Assembly (NCBI GenBank): GCA_022778745.1
Contig: JALFSR010000083.1
Span: 1 to 42,254 of the forward strand
Reading direction: 5' to 3'
DNA from: Clostridiales bacterium
GTDB lineage: Bacteria; Bacillota; Clostridia; Lachnospirales; Lachnospiraceae
DNA: 42,254 nt
Shown here: positions 1-9,714 of the stretch, piece by piece
Numbering within the stretch: position 1 is the first letter of the stretch
Layout: each line of letters begins with the position of its first letter
The notes under the pieces: model-generated
Seen by the model: the letters and a program-made list of their open reading frames with translations, nothing else
Told to the model about the DNA's origin: nothing
Database searches by the model: none
Position numbers and translations under genes: made by a program

Positions 1-1231
1 CCATCTTCACTAGATTTCTCAGCTTTGTTTTGGGTTTCTTCCATTGTTTCCATATACACATACGTATTCTGTGATAAAGCCATCCATTGATGTCATCTAT
101 ATTGTTCTTCATACTTGCAATCCCATAGTAGTTAAGCCATCCTCTTGCATACACCTTGATTTTCTCAAGACTCGGCTTGATGGACTGTACAGACTTACGG
201 GAAGATAAATCTTTTAGCTTCGACTTAAACTGCTTCCATGACTTTGGATGAACTCTGACATATATGCCACTTCCGTTCCTTCCCAATGCAAAGCCAAGAA
301 ACTTAAAATTTCGGATTGCAAATACACTGACAGTACGACTTTTTTCTCTGTTTACTGTAAGTTTCAGTTTCTCCTCGAGATATTTCGTACTGCTTTCCAA
401 AAGTCTTTCGGATGCTCGCTTGCTCTTTGCGAGAAGCACGATATCGTCAGCATATCGGATACACGGCACTCCTCTTTTTAAGAACTCTTGGTCCAACTCG
501 TTGAGGTAGATATTCGCAAGTAATGGAGATAAATTTCCACCTTGTGGTGAACCTTCCTCTGTGTCAATGACCACTCCGTTTTCCATTACACCACTTTTCA
601 GATAGCGCTTAATCAATTGCACCACACGTTCATCCTTTACATTCTTTCTCAGTAGATTTATTAGAATTTTGTGATTTAGTGTGTCAAAGTATTTCGATAG
701 ATCAAGTACTACCGCAAATGTATAGCCTTGCTCTGCATACTCTTTCACCTTAAGTATTGCATCCTTCGAACTTCGGTTTGGACAATATCCATAGCTTCCG
801 TCCGCAAACAGTGGTTCATAGATAGGCACTAACTTTTGGGTTATTGCCTGTTGAAGTGTACGGTCTATCACTGTTGGTATGCCAAGCTTTCCCACACCAC
901 CATCTGATTTAGGAATCTCAACACGCCTTACTGGCGACGGAGTATACTTTCCTCTATAAATTCGGTCAGTCAACTCACGCTGATGTTCCTTAAGATATGG
1001 AAGTGCCTCCTCAATGGTCATCCCATCAATACCTGGCGCTCCCTTGTTTGCCTTAACTCTCTTATACGCTCTGTTAAAGTTATCTTTGTACAGTATCGCC
1101 TCCAAGAGTTTTGGCTGTGCACTGTCTCTTTCTTTCCATATCCGATTGAACGACCTAGACGCTTTCGCATACCCTTCGTGTTCCGCACTATCTCTTTGCG
1201 TACAGCCACTATTTCTGATGTTTTCTGTCAT
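1..1231 (-). CDS. ltrA: Group II intron reverse transcriptase/maturase (3' end outside window)
   Basis: Intron-encoded protein that helps the intron RNA splice and copies it into new DNA sites. The ATG at 1231 opens a frame of 410 codons without a stop to the window edge. RT landmarks are in frame: an NKGAPGIDGM-type region near the N terminus, SPQGG at codons 228-232 and the catalytic YADD box at codons 260-263. A maturase-like stretch with GWLNYYG follows. The usual arginine in the YGxRPxRS motif is replaced (YGYCPNRS), which may be a variant or slight decay. The C terminus is not visible. Several other frames are open over the same stretch, but only this one carries RT motifs. Confidence 0.92.
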   Translation of the reverse strand, partial: MTENIRNSGCTQRDSAEHEGYAKASRSFNRIWKERDSAQPKLLEAILYKDNFNRAYKRVKANKGAPGIDGMTIEEALPYLKEHQRELTDRIYRGKYTPSPVRRVEIPKSDGGVGKLGIPTVIDRTLQQAITQKLVPIYEPLFADGSYGYCPNRSSKDAILKVKEYAEQGYTFAVVLDLSKYFDTLNHKILINLLRKNVKDERVVQLIKRYLKSGVMENGVVIDTEEGSPQGGNLSPLLANIYLNELDQEFLKRGVPCIRYADDIVLLAKSKRASERLLESSTKYLEEKLKLTVNREKSRTVSVFAIRNFKFLGFALGRNGSGIYVRVHPKSWKQFKSKLKDLSSRKSVQSIKPSLEKIKVYARGWLNYYGIASMKNNIDDINGWLYHRIRMCIWKQWKKPKTKLRNLVKM

Positions 1232-1672
1232 AGTTAGTCATTCCTCCTTTCTCGGTTATACTAAAGACTCCTACTGATTTGGTCCTTCGTCTCTCAACTA
1301 CTATGACCTCTGCTGACTTCTTGTGCGTTCAGCACTACCTTGAGTAGCGGTTACCTCTTTCAAGGCATACCGCACAGACCTCCCTAGGTACCACACGTTT
1401 CTTTCTCTCCATCCATCTGCCTCATCTATCATGCATGATTCCGTGTAGTTATTGAGCTTCGACTTGGTATGCAGCCTTACCCTCATACATGACCTCATAT
1501 GAGATTTCTATTCGTCAGACCAGAGATTTGCCCATGAGTTAGTTTGTTCCTCACATTCAGCTTCCTTCAGATTCCACCTCGCGATGGACACCCTTGCTTT
1601 CGGCTATATCCTTCCCACTACCGGGCGGATTCGGGACTTTGACCCGTTAGAAACGTGCGCCGCTAGGCGCAC
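1232..1672 (-). ncRNA. Intron RNA domains upstream of the RT ORF
   Basis: Non-coding part of the group II intron between its predicted 5' end (GTGCG at 1672) and the RT start. It is GC-richer than the flanks. Its first bases form a self-complementary GTGCGCC...GGCGCAC stem. Short frames across it show no protein motif and are treated as chance. Domain boundaries were not modelled. Confidence 0.7.
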
Positions 1673-1678
1673 ATAACC

Positions 1679-1720
1679 AAACGGCACGATCTAAATTTTC
1701 TTAAATCGTGCCGTTTTTTT
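1679..1720. terminator. Bidirectional intrinsic terminator behind dnaJ
   Basis: A perfect 12-bp stem pairs AAACGGCACGAT (1679-1690) with ATCGTGCCGTTT (1705-1716) around a 14-nt loop. On the plus strand it ends in CCGTTTTTTT, a textbook U tract. On the minus strand, the direction of dnaJ, the T run is short (TTTGGTTAT) and is interrupted at 1672 by the intron, so the insertion replaced the rest of the tract. Confidence 0.85.
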
Positions 1721-1757
1721 CATATAAAGCTTGAAGCAGACTAAGTGTTCCAGCGTT

Positions 1758-2903
1758 TTATTTAAATAATCCTTTTTTCTTCTTTTCCGGTCCTTTTGTC
1801 ACTCCGCCCATTGCCATATCATATTTATGCAGTGCTTCTTTTTGTTCTGCATTCAATGTTGTAGGAACTTGAACAACAAGTGTGACATAATGATCGCCTC
1901 TTGTATTTTTGTTACGAAGACTTGGAATCCCTTTTCCTCTCAAACGTACTTTTGTACCGGTTTGTGTACCTGGTCTTATTTCATATTCTACCTGCCCATC
2001 AACTGTCTGAATACGAATCGTATCGCCAAGTGCCGCCTGTGGGAAAGAAATCGGCACAGTTGAATATACATCATAATCTTGACGCTTAAAAATTGGGTGC
2101 TGAGATACCGTTACTTCTACTAATAAATCTCCCTGTTCTCCGCCATTTGTACCTGGCTCTCCCTTTCCACGAATACGAATACTTTGACCATTATCAATAC
2201 CAGCTGGAATCGTGATCTCAATTTTCTTACGTCTTGTCACATAGCCAGTTCCTCGGCAATCGGAACATTTCTCTTTAATAATCTTACCTGTTCCATTACA
2301 ATCTGGACAAGTCTGTACATTACGTACCATACCAAAAATTGACTGCTGTGTATAAGTAACCTGACCACGACCACCACATTTTGTACAAGTCTGAGGACTT
2401 GTTCCTGTCTTTGCTCCTGTTCCGTTACATGTTGTACAAGTTTCTTTTAAATTTAACTCCAGCTCTTTTGTACATCCAGCTACAGCTTCTTCGAATGTAA
2501 TACGTATGGATGCATGAACATTAGCACCTCTCATCGGTCCATTATTCGCACGTCCTCTTGAACGTCCACCGCCGAATAAGTCACCGAAAATGTCGCCAAA
2601 CATATCGCCCATATCCGCACCATTGAAATCAAAACCACCGAAACCGCCATAACCACCGCCTGCTCCATCTGCTCCACCAAATGCTGCATGACCGAACTGA
2701 TCATATTGTCTTCTCTTCTCTGGATCACTAAGTACGCTGTAGGCTTCTGAAGCCTCCTTAAACTTTTCCGCTGCCACTTCATCTCCTGGATTTGCATCTG
2801 GATGATATTGCTTTGCCAGCTTTCTATATGCTTTTTTTAATGTAGCATCATCGGCATCTTTGGAGACACCTAACACTTCATAATAATCTCTTTTTTCTGC
2901 CAT
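1758..2903 (-). CDS. dnaJ: Chaperone protein DnaJ (Hsp40)
   Basis: Cytoplasmic co-chaperone that delivers unfolded clients to DnaK and stimulates its ATPase. The 381 residues hold all type I DnaJ parts: a J domain with HPD at residues 34-36, a Gly/Phe-rich linker (about 75-120), a zinc domain with four CxxCxGxG repeats (C156/159, C173/176, C199/202, C213/216), and the C-terminal substrate domain. Start ATG follows a GGAG-type site. It is the last gene of hrcA-grpE-dnaK-dnaJ, 142 nt behind dnaK, with a strong hairpin in that gap and the terminator at 1679-1720 after it. The gene appears intact. Confidence 0.98.
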   Translation of the reverse strand: MAEKRDYYEVLGVSKDADDATLKKAYRKLAKQYHPDANPGDEVAAEKFKEASEAYSVLSDPEKRRQYDQFGHAAFGGADGAGGGYGGFGGFDFNGADMGDMFGDIFGDLFGGGRSRGRANNGPMRGANVHASIRITFEEAVAGCTKELELNLKETCTTCNGTGAKTGTSPQTCTKCGGRGQVTYTQQSIFGMVRNVQTCPDCNGTGKIIKEKCSDCRGTGYVTRRKKIEITIPAGIDNGQSIRIRGKGEPGTNGGEQGDLLVEVTVSQHPIFKRQDYDVYSTVPISFPQAALGDTIRIQTVDGQVEYEIRPGTQTGTKVRLRGKGIPSLRNKNTRGDHYVTLVVQVPTTLNAEQKEALHKYDMAMGGVTKGPEKKKKGLFK

Positions 2904-2933
2904 GGAAGTTCTCCTCTATATTTACATGCACAA

Positions 2934-2966
2934 CGGTACTCCCAGAGAATCGCTCTGAGAGTACCG
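2934..2966 (-). promoter_or_regulatory. Strong hairpin in the dnaK-dnaJ intergenic mRNA
   Basis: CGGTACTCCCAGAG (2934-2947) pairs with CTCTGAGAGTACCG (2953-2966), a 14-bp stem with one G-T pair and a 5-nt loop. No U tract follows on the minus strand, so it is not a standard terminator. Known roles for such stems in operons are mRNA processing, 3'-end stabilisation of the upstream cistron, or partial termination. Any of these would set dnaK above dnaJ; which applies is inference. Confidence 0.6.
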
Positions 2967-3045
2967 CCATAATATCTGTATCACCAATCTATTACTATGA
3001 ACCAAATCCACAAAATGCAATTCGGTGAACAGTAGGCGAATTATA

Positions 3046-4920
<1,875 letters not shown>

Positions 4921-5116
4921 TTATGGATTGATGCAGCATCACAACCGTCAATCAGATGATTCTATCCACTGGCTTATGTTTCATTCTGTGATCCTGCAAA
5001 ACAATATATAGATTATTCCCAAATTAGTTATATTCTTTCTGATACCAAATCTATCTGCTATCAAAACTAATAAGGTTTAAAATTAGCAATAATTAAAAAT
5101 GTGAAATAAATATGTT

Positions 5117-5749
5117 CTAGTTTGCAACTTGAACCATCGAGTGTCTTACAACGGATTCTTTGTATGTGTAACCTTTCTGGAACTCCGCTGCTACTACATT
5201 CTCTCCAAGTTCTTCATTTTCCACATGCATAACTGCATTATGGAAATTTGGATCAAATTCTTTGCCGACTGCCTCAATTGGCTTTACACCAGCTTCTTCC
5301 AATGTCTTCATCAATTGCTTGTAGACTTTATCCATTCCATCTACAAAAGCATCTGTCTTAGCTTCTTCTGGAACAGCTCCAAGTCCACGTTCAAAATTAT
5401 CAACAACTGGAAGGATCTTCTCTACAATCGTCTTAGCACCCATGTCAAACATCGCTGATTTTTCTTTTTCTGTTCTCTTTCTGAAATTATCAAACTCAGC
5501 CATCGTACGCTTTAAACGATCTGTCAATTCTTCAATCTGAATATCCTTTTTATCTTTCTTTTTCTCTTTCTTCTTGAAGAATGTCTTCTTTACTGACTCT
5601 TCCTGTTCTGGCTCACCATCCTGTACTTCACTTTCCTGTGCAGCATCCTGATCCTCTGCCTGATTTTGTTCTATCTGATCTTCTGCGGCATCCTCGATCT
5701 GATCCTCAAGGATCTCATCTGTTACATCCATTGTTTCTTTCTCTGCCAC
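5117..5749 (-). CDS. grpE: Nucleotide exchange factor GrpE
   Basis: Releases ADP from DnaK so that client protein can leave. 210 residues: an acidic, low-complexity N-terminal third rich in Glu, Asp and Gln, a Lys-rich stretch, a long helix leading to the family signature EFDNFRKRTEKE, then the C-terminal beta domain ending in VVRHSMVQVAN. The start codon is GTG behind GGGAGTTTT. It begins 15 nt after hrcA, so the two are likely on one transcript. Confidence 0.97.
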   Translation of the reverse strand: MAEKETMDVTDEILEDQIEDAAEDQIEQNQAEDQDAAQESEVQDGEPEQEESVKKTFFKKKEKKKDKKDIQIEELTDRLKRTMAEFDNFRKRTEKEKSAMFDMGAKTIVEKILPVVDNFERGLGAVPEEAKTDAFVDGMDKVYKQLMKTLEEAGVKPIEAVGKEFDPNFHNAVMHVENEELGENVVAAEFQKGYTYKESVVRHSMVQVAN

Positions 5750-5764
5750 AAAACTCCCGCCTTT

Positions 5765-6790
5765 CTATTCTTTTTTATAAATACTCTCTAGTTGTTCAGT
5801 TAAAGTGCGAAGTACTGAAACAACATGTTCGTAATCCATACGCTTCGGTCCAATAATTCCTATTGTTCCCTGAATGCCATCACCTAATGCATAATTTGCT
5901 GTCACTACACTGCAGTCTTTCATAGACTGAACTGGAGTCTCACTTCCGATATACACTTGAATACCATGCTCTTTGCCTGCCTGTTCAACAAACTCAGCTA
6001 AATGTTCATGCTCCACAAGAGTTGTGAGCAATTCTCCCGCCTGTGCGCTTGTTCCAAGTTCTGGATACTTCAAAATGTTTGTCGTACCACTTGTATAAAT
6101 CTGTGGTTTTTCCTGATCGACTCGTTTAATCGCATTCGCAACTTCTTCTAAAACGCTTCCGACTACTCCGCTGTAATAACCTGCTTTCTCTTTCAATTCC
6201 TGAATCAACCGCAAGTTAATCTCATCAATCGTCAGTCCATTCAAGCTGCTGTTTAGAAGAATATTCAGTGATAAGATCTCCTGTTCTGAAATATCCTCTT
6301 CAATATCCAGCATTGCATTTTTGATAATATTGCCTTCCACCACAATCACTGCCAACAGCCGATTTTTTTCTACTTTTGACAGTTGGATGAACTTCAGCTT
6401 CGTATGATGATACTGTGGTGCGGAAATCATCGTTGCATAATTAGTATTCACCGCCAGAAGCTTTGCCATCTGCTTGAGTAACAGCTCCACTCGATCGACC
6501 TTCTGAATTAGGAAGTCATTCATCTGCAATACTTCCCGTTCCTTCTCCTGCATCATATTATCTACATAAAGGCGATACCCTTTATCCGAAGGAATTCGTC
6601 CTGCCGATGTATGAGGCTGCATAATCAATCCCATCTCCTCTAAATCTGCCATCTCATTCCGAATCGTCGCAGAACTGAGATTCAAATCCGTATACTTGGA
6701 AATGGTTCGTGACCCAACTGGCTCTCCGGTTTCCAGATAGTTCTTGATAATAGCATTTAAAATCGTGCGTTTTCTGTTATCCAGTTCCAA
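5765..6790 (-). CDS. hrcA: Heat-inducible transcription repressor HrcA
   Basis: Repressor that binds the CIRCE operator and releases it when GroEL is occupied by unfolded protein. An N-terminal winged helix-turn-helix (about residues 1-80, with GEPVGSRTISKY and SSATIRNEMADLEE) is followed by the GAF-like HrcA core. Two starts are possible. GTG at 6799 has its AAGGGAG site abutting it, far too close. TTG at 6790 has the same site at 8 nt and gives an N terminus like other family members (MELDNRKR), so I chose TTG (341 codons). It is the first gene of the heat-shock operon and lies directly behind the CIRCE, so it represses itself. Confidence 0.95.
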   Translation of the reverse strand: MELDNRKRTILNAIIKNYLETGEPVGSRTISKYTDLNLSSATIRNEMADLEEMGLIMQPHTSAGRIPSDKGYRLYVDNMMQEKEREVLQMNDFLIQKVDRVELLLKQMAKLLAVNTNYATMISAPQYHHTKLKFIQLSKVEKNRLLAVIVVEGNIIKNAMLDIEEDISEQEILSLNILLNSSLNGLTIDEINLRLIQELKEKAGYYSGVVGSVLEEVANAIKRVDQEKPQIYTSGTTNILKYPELGTSAQAGELLTTLVEHEHLAEFVEQAGKEHGIQVYIGSETPVQSMKDCSVVTANYALGDGIQGTIGIIGPKRMDYEHVVSVLRTLTEQLESIYKKE

Positions 6791-6814
6791 TTGACTCACT
6801 CCCTTCTTTGATTA

Positions 6815-6841
6815 TTAGCACTCAATAAAGAGGAGTGCTAA
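6815..6841. promoter_or_regulatory. CIRCE operator (HrcA binding site)
   Basis: A perfect consensus inverted repeat, TTAGCACTC (6815-6823), 9-nt spacer, GAGTGCTAA (6833-6841). It lies just downstream of the predicted -10 and so covers the early transcribed region, the classic position for HrcA control of hrcA-grpE-dnaK-dnaJ. Confidence 0.98.
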
Positions 6842-6852
6842 CATCTATACAT

Positions 6853-6881
6853 AAGATAGCACTCCAATAGGAAATTGTCAA
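6853..6881 (-). promoter_or_regulatory. Sigma-A promoter of the hrcA operon
   Basis: On the minus strand TTGACA (6881-6876), 17-nt spacer, TATCTT (6858-6853). The expected start near 6846 puts the CIRCE at about +5 to +31. A spare half operator, TAGCACTC at 6857-6864, overlaps the -10 and the spacer. Confidence 0.75.
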
Positions 6882-6954
6882 CTACTAATTTATAAAAAAA
6901 TTATAAAATATTTCATCTTTTCAGCAAAACAGACATTCCGCTTTTTCATCAGAT

Positions 6955-7290
6955 TTATCTATATTCCCCCACGTAATTTTGAAAAAGTTCTAGAAAACTC
7001 TCTTCTCCCCATGTATTGACTTTAAATAGAATCGCCTGACTGCCACCCGAAGTAATTGCAATCACATCCAACCTTCCATCTGCGCCAATTACAGTGACAT
7101 TTAAACTCACTCGATTGGATCCCATGACACTATAACGTTCAAATACAAGAACTCCTATGTGAATGTCATTGATTGTGCGATAGCTTTCGTCTTCTAATGA
7201 AGCCGACATACTTCCTTCAATTATCTGCCGCTTTAAATAAGAACAGAAATGATGAAAATCTCCTGATAGGCTTTGTTCCCACTTTGCCAT
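6955..7290 (-). CDS. Small DUF6054-like protein
   Basis: 111-residue protein with no signal peptide or membrane segment, so probably cytoplasmic. The C-terminal part (RVSLNVTVIGADGRLDVIAI, then TSGGSQA) matches my memory of the uncharacterised DUF6054 family of clostridia; the function is unknown. An upstream in-frame ATG at 7320 has no ribosome site. The ATG at 7290 is preceded by GAAAGGAG at 9 nt and is the better start. It stands alone between the hrcA promoter and the ferredoxin gene; nothing here ties it to heat shock. Confidence 0.75.
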   Translation of the reverse strand: MAKWEQSLSGDFHHFCSYLKRQIIEGSMSASLEDESYRTINDIHIGVLVFERYSVMGSNRVSLNVTVIGADGRLDVIAITSGGSQAILFKVNTWGEESFLELFQNYVGEYR

Positions 7291-7427
7291 ACAATATCTC
7301 TCCTTTCCGAAATAAATCATATTTTATTAATCCTATTATACGATTTTTTATGTGAAACAGCAATAACTTCTACGCCACCTATTCCTGTTTTCCATGAAAA
7401 TAAGAGACTTTCTTCACAAAATTAAAT

Positions 7428-7522
7428 TAGGACTGTCTGCTAAGAAAACTCCATCCATCATACGATTGCTATTCCAATATATGATAAATACAGTCTCTAT
7501 TTCACTTAGCAAAACAGTCCTA
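7428..7522. repeat. Imperfect inverted repeat with a 60-nt loop
   Basis: TAGGACTGTCTGCTAAG (7428-7444) is nearly the reverse complement of 7505-7522 (CTTAGC, AAA, ACAGTCCTA). It lies in the gap between the DUF6054-like gene and the ferredoxin, where no credible gene is seen. It could be a terminator-like fold behind the ferredoxin gene or a small palindromic element. Confidence 0.45.
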
Positions 7523-7571
7523 TACTGCAATGTCAATATTTTTATTTTAAACGTCTCTGACGTTCTTCGAT

Positions 7572-7760
7572 TTAATGAATTGAAATTACCTGAACGGGAC
7601 ATCCATCTCGTGCCCGTTCTGCCAAATCCATGATGCTGCTTGGTATTTTTTCATCTACAGCCTCTGCTTTCGCCTCGCTGTTAAAATGAAATATTGCTGG
7701 ACAAGTATCTACACAAAGCGCGCAACTAATACATCCACTCTGATCTACATATGCTTTCAT
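7572..7760 (-). CDS. Ferredoxin, single [4Fe-4S] type
   Basis: 62-residue cytoplasmic electron carrier. The motif C10-x2-C13-x2-C16 near the N terminus followed by a distant Cys-Pro pair (GCPVQ, C54) is the pattern of monocluster ferredoxins such as Fer of Bacillus and Thermotoga. The second cluster of clostridial 2[4Fe-4S] ferredoxins is missing. Many acidic residues fit the family. The ATG follows AGGAGGAAATATA. Its redox partner cannot be told from the neighbours. Confidence 0.92.
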   Translation of the reverse strand: MKAYVDQSGCISCALCVDTCPAIFHFNSEAKAEAVDEKIPSSIMDLAERARDGCPVQVISIH

Positions 7761-7862
7761 TATATTTCCTCCTGATATGAAATCGTAATATATGCTGTCT
7801 GCAAAAGAAAGAATTATTTCTTATCAGATTTTGCAAATATAATATATGCAGTTTAGAAAAAA

Positions 7863-9584
7863 TTATTCTGCCACCATTTTTTTCACGGCATTTGTAAGAT
7901 CAGCTAACAGATGTTCTGCTTCTTCCATTGAATCTCCTTTTACTCCCATATAGAATTTTAACTTTGGTTCTGTTCCAGATGGCCTTGCACAGCACCATGC
8001 ATCATTTTCTAATGCAAAATAAAGGACATTTGACTTTGGAAGACCTGATTCGCTCACAGTTCCTGTCACCATATCTTTCTTCACATTTTTATTATAGTCA
8101 TAGAACTCAGTTACTCGATATGTTCCAATCTTCTCTGGAGTTTCATTTCTAAGCTGTTCCATAACCGCCTGAATTTTCTTTGTTCCTTCAATACCTTTTA
8201 ATGTAATTGTATATAAATCTTCCTTATAATAACCATACTGATCAAAGATCGCCAACATCTGATCCCAAAGTGTCTTACCTTGCATATGATAATATGCAGC
8301 AGCCTCACATAATGCCATCACTGCAACAACTGCATCTTTATCTCTTGCATGAGTTCCGACAAGACAGCCATAGCTTTCTTCAAAGCCAAACTGATATGTA
8401 TGATCTTGATTTTGCTCAAAGAACTTAATTTGCTCTCCGATATATTTGAATCCTGTCAATGTCTTAATCAATGTCTGATTATAGGCGTCTGCCACCACAT
8501 CTGTCATATTTGTTGAAACAATTGTTGTAATAACTGCACCGTTCTCTGGCAATATTCCAAGTGCTTTCTTCTGAGATAATTCATACTCACAAATTAACAT
8601 GCCAGACATATTTCCTGTAAATACTTCATATTCCCCTGTCTTGGAATTTTTTGCATACACGCCAAGACGGTCAGCATCTGGATCCGTTGCAAGAACTAAA
8701 TCTGCATCTACCTTCTTTGCCAAATCCAATGCAAGAGTAAATGCCTTCTTATCTTCTGGATTTGGATAGATGACTGTTGGGAAATTGCCATCTGGCTCAC
8801 TCTGCTCATCAACAACATACACATGCTCAAATCCAAGTTCTTTTAAAATGCGGCGAACTGGCAAATTACCTGTACCATGTAATGGCGTATATACAATCTT
8901 TAATTCCTTTGACGCTGTCTGAATCGCCTCTGGATGAAGCACAAGCTTCTTTAACTCTTCTATATACGCATCATCAATCTCTGATCCGATAATTGTAAGA
9001 AGCCCTGCCTTTTTTGCATCTTCCTCACTCATTGTACGCATCGCTGTAAAGTCTTCAATTGCATTGACACAGTCAATAATCTGCTTATCTTTTGGAGCTG
9101 TAACTTGCGCACCATCTTCCCAGTATACTTTATATCCATTATATTCTGGAGGATTGTGGCTCGCTGTCACCACAACACCAGCCGTACAACCAAGCATGCG
9201 AAGTGCAAACGAAAGCATTGGCGTTGGACGCAATGTCTCAAATAAATACGCATGGATTCCATTTGCCGCAAAACAAAGTGCCGTCTCCTTCGCAAATTCC
9301 GGAGACATTCTGCGAGAATCAAATGCAATCGCCACTCCCTTCTCCTGAGCCTTTTCCTGCAAAATAAAATTCGCAAGCCCTTGCGTTGCCTTTCTTACCG
9401 TATAACGATTGATACGGTTTGTTCCCGCTCCAATAACACCACGCAGACCACCTGTACCAAACTCCAGATTTTTGTAAAAACGATCCTCAATCTCCTTTTC
9501 ATTATCCGCAATTGCTTCTAGCTCTTTCGTTGTGTCCTCATCAAGATTTTTACGCCAAAATTCATAAGTTTCCATAAAATTCAT
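7863..9584 (-). CDS. pgcA: Phosphoglucomutase/phosphomannomutase (alpha-D-phosphohexomutase)
   Basis: Cytoplasmic enzyme that interconverts hexose 6-phosphate and hexose 1-phosphate (glucose and probably mannose) via a phosphoserine. Catalytic loop TASHNP with Ser142 (numbered from the chosen start), metal loop DPDADRLG near residue 300, sugar loop FGFEESYG and phosphate loop PSGTEPKLKF near the end are all present. The 573-residue length fits the long PgcA-type family. A longer frame opens at 9626, but AGGAGG lies 9 nt before the ATG at 9584. It has its own likely promoter. Together with manC it can feed GDP-mannose, and as PGM it can feed UDP-glucose, to the polysaccharide locus. Confidence 0.95.
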   Translation of the reverse strand: MNFMETYEFWRKNLDEDTTKELEAIADNEKEIEDRFYKNLEFGTGGLRGVIGAGTNRINRYTVRKATQGLANFILQEKAQEKGVAIAFDSRRMSPEFAKETALCFAANGIHAYLFETLRPTPMLSFALRMLGCTAGVVVTASHNPPEYNGYKVYWEDGAQVTAPKDKQIIDCVNAIEDFTAMRTMSEEDAKKAGLLTIIGSEIDDAYIEELKKLVLHPEAIQTASKELKIVYTPLHGTGNLPVRRILKELGFEHVYVVDEQSEPDGNFPTVIYPNPEDKKAFTLALDLAKKVDADLVLATDPDADRLGVYAKNSKTGEYEVFTGNMSGMLICEYELSQKKALGILPENGAVITTIVSTNMTDVVADAYNQTLIKTLTGFKYIGEQIKFFEQNQDHTYQFGFEESYGCLVGTHARDKDAVVAVMALCEAAAYYHMQGKTLWDQMLAIFDQYGYYKEDLYTITLKGIEGTKKIQAVMEQLRNETPEKIGTYRVTEFYDYNKNVKKDMVTGTVSESGLPKSNVLYFALENDAWCCARPSGTEPKLKFYMGVKGDSMEEAEHLLADLTNAVKKMVAE

Positions 9585-9662
9585 AACGCTTTTCCTCCTA
9601 TGCGAAATACATAATTTTTCAGTCAAATAATCGTACTATCTTTTTTATTAACTGATAATTTT

Positions 9663-9692
9663 ATTATAGGAAAAATAAATGTTTCTCTTCAA
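9663..9692 (-). promoter_or_regulatory. Candidate sigma-A promoter for pgcA
   Basis: On the minus strand TTGAAG (9692-9687), 18-nt spacer, TATAAT (9668-9663), about 80 nt before the pgcA start. It suggests pgcA is transcribed apart from the polysaccharide genes. Confidence 0.5.
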
Positions 9693-9714
9693 GTGTAATT
9701 CGTTTGCTTTTTTA

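Larger units (their letters stand above)
1..1672 (-). mobile_element. Group II intron, 5' portion (continues past left edge)
   Basis: Retroelement made of a structured RNA with an internal reverse-transcriptase ORF. On the minus strand the proposed 5' end at 1672 reads GTGCG, the group II 5' consensus GUGYG. About 440 nt of GC-richer non-coding RNA (domains I to IV start) follow before the RT start at 1231. The insertion point lies 6 nt beyond the stem of the terminator behind dnaJ. That position is typical of bacterial IIC introns, and the RT sequence also resembles class C. Domain V/VI and the 3' end lie outside the window, so completeness cannot be judged. Subclass IIC is an inference. Confidence 0.85.

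Noticed and set aside
1301-1498. 65-codon minus-strand frame inside the intron RNA
   Set aside because: It lies in the structured intron domain, has no ribosome site and no protein motif; the RT frame at 1-1231 explains the element.
5581-5856. Plus-strand frame crossing the grpE-hrcA junction
   Set aside because: Antisense to two certain genes, with His/Pro/Leu-rich composition and no ribosome site.
7591-7620. GAACGGG...CCCGTTC stem as a terminator
   Set aside because: It lies within the ferredoxin coding sequence and has no T tract.
7394-7633. Frames on both strands in the gap before the ferredoxin gene
   Set aside because: They overlap each other and the ferredoxin gene, lack ribosome sites and show no motif; the inverted repeat is the better description.
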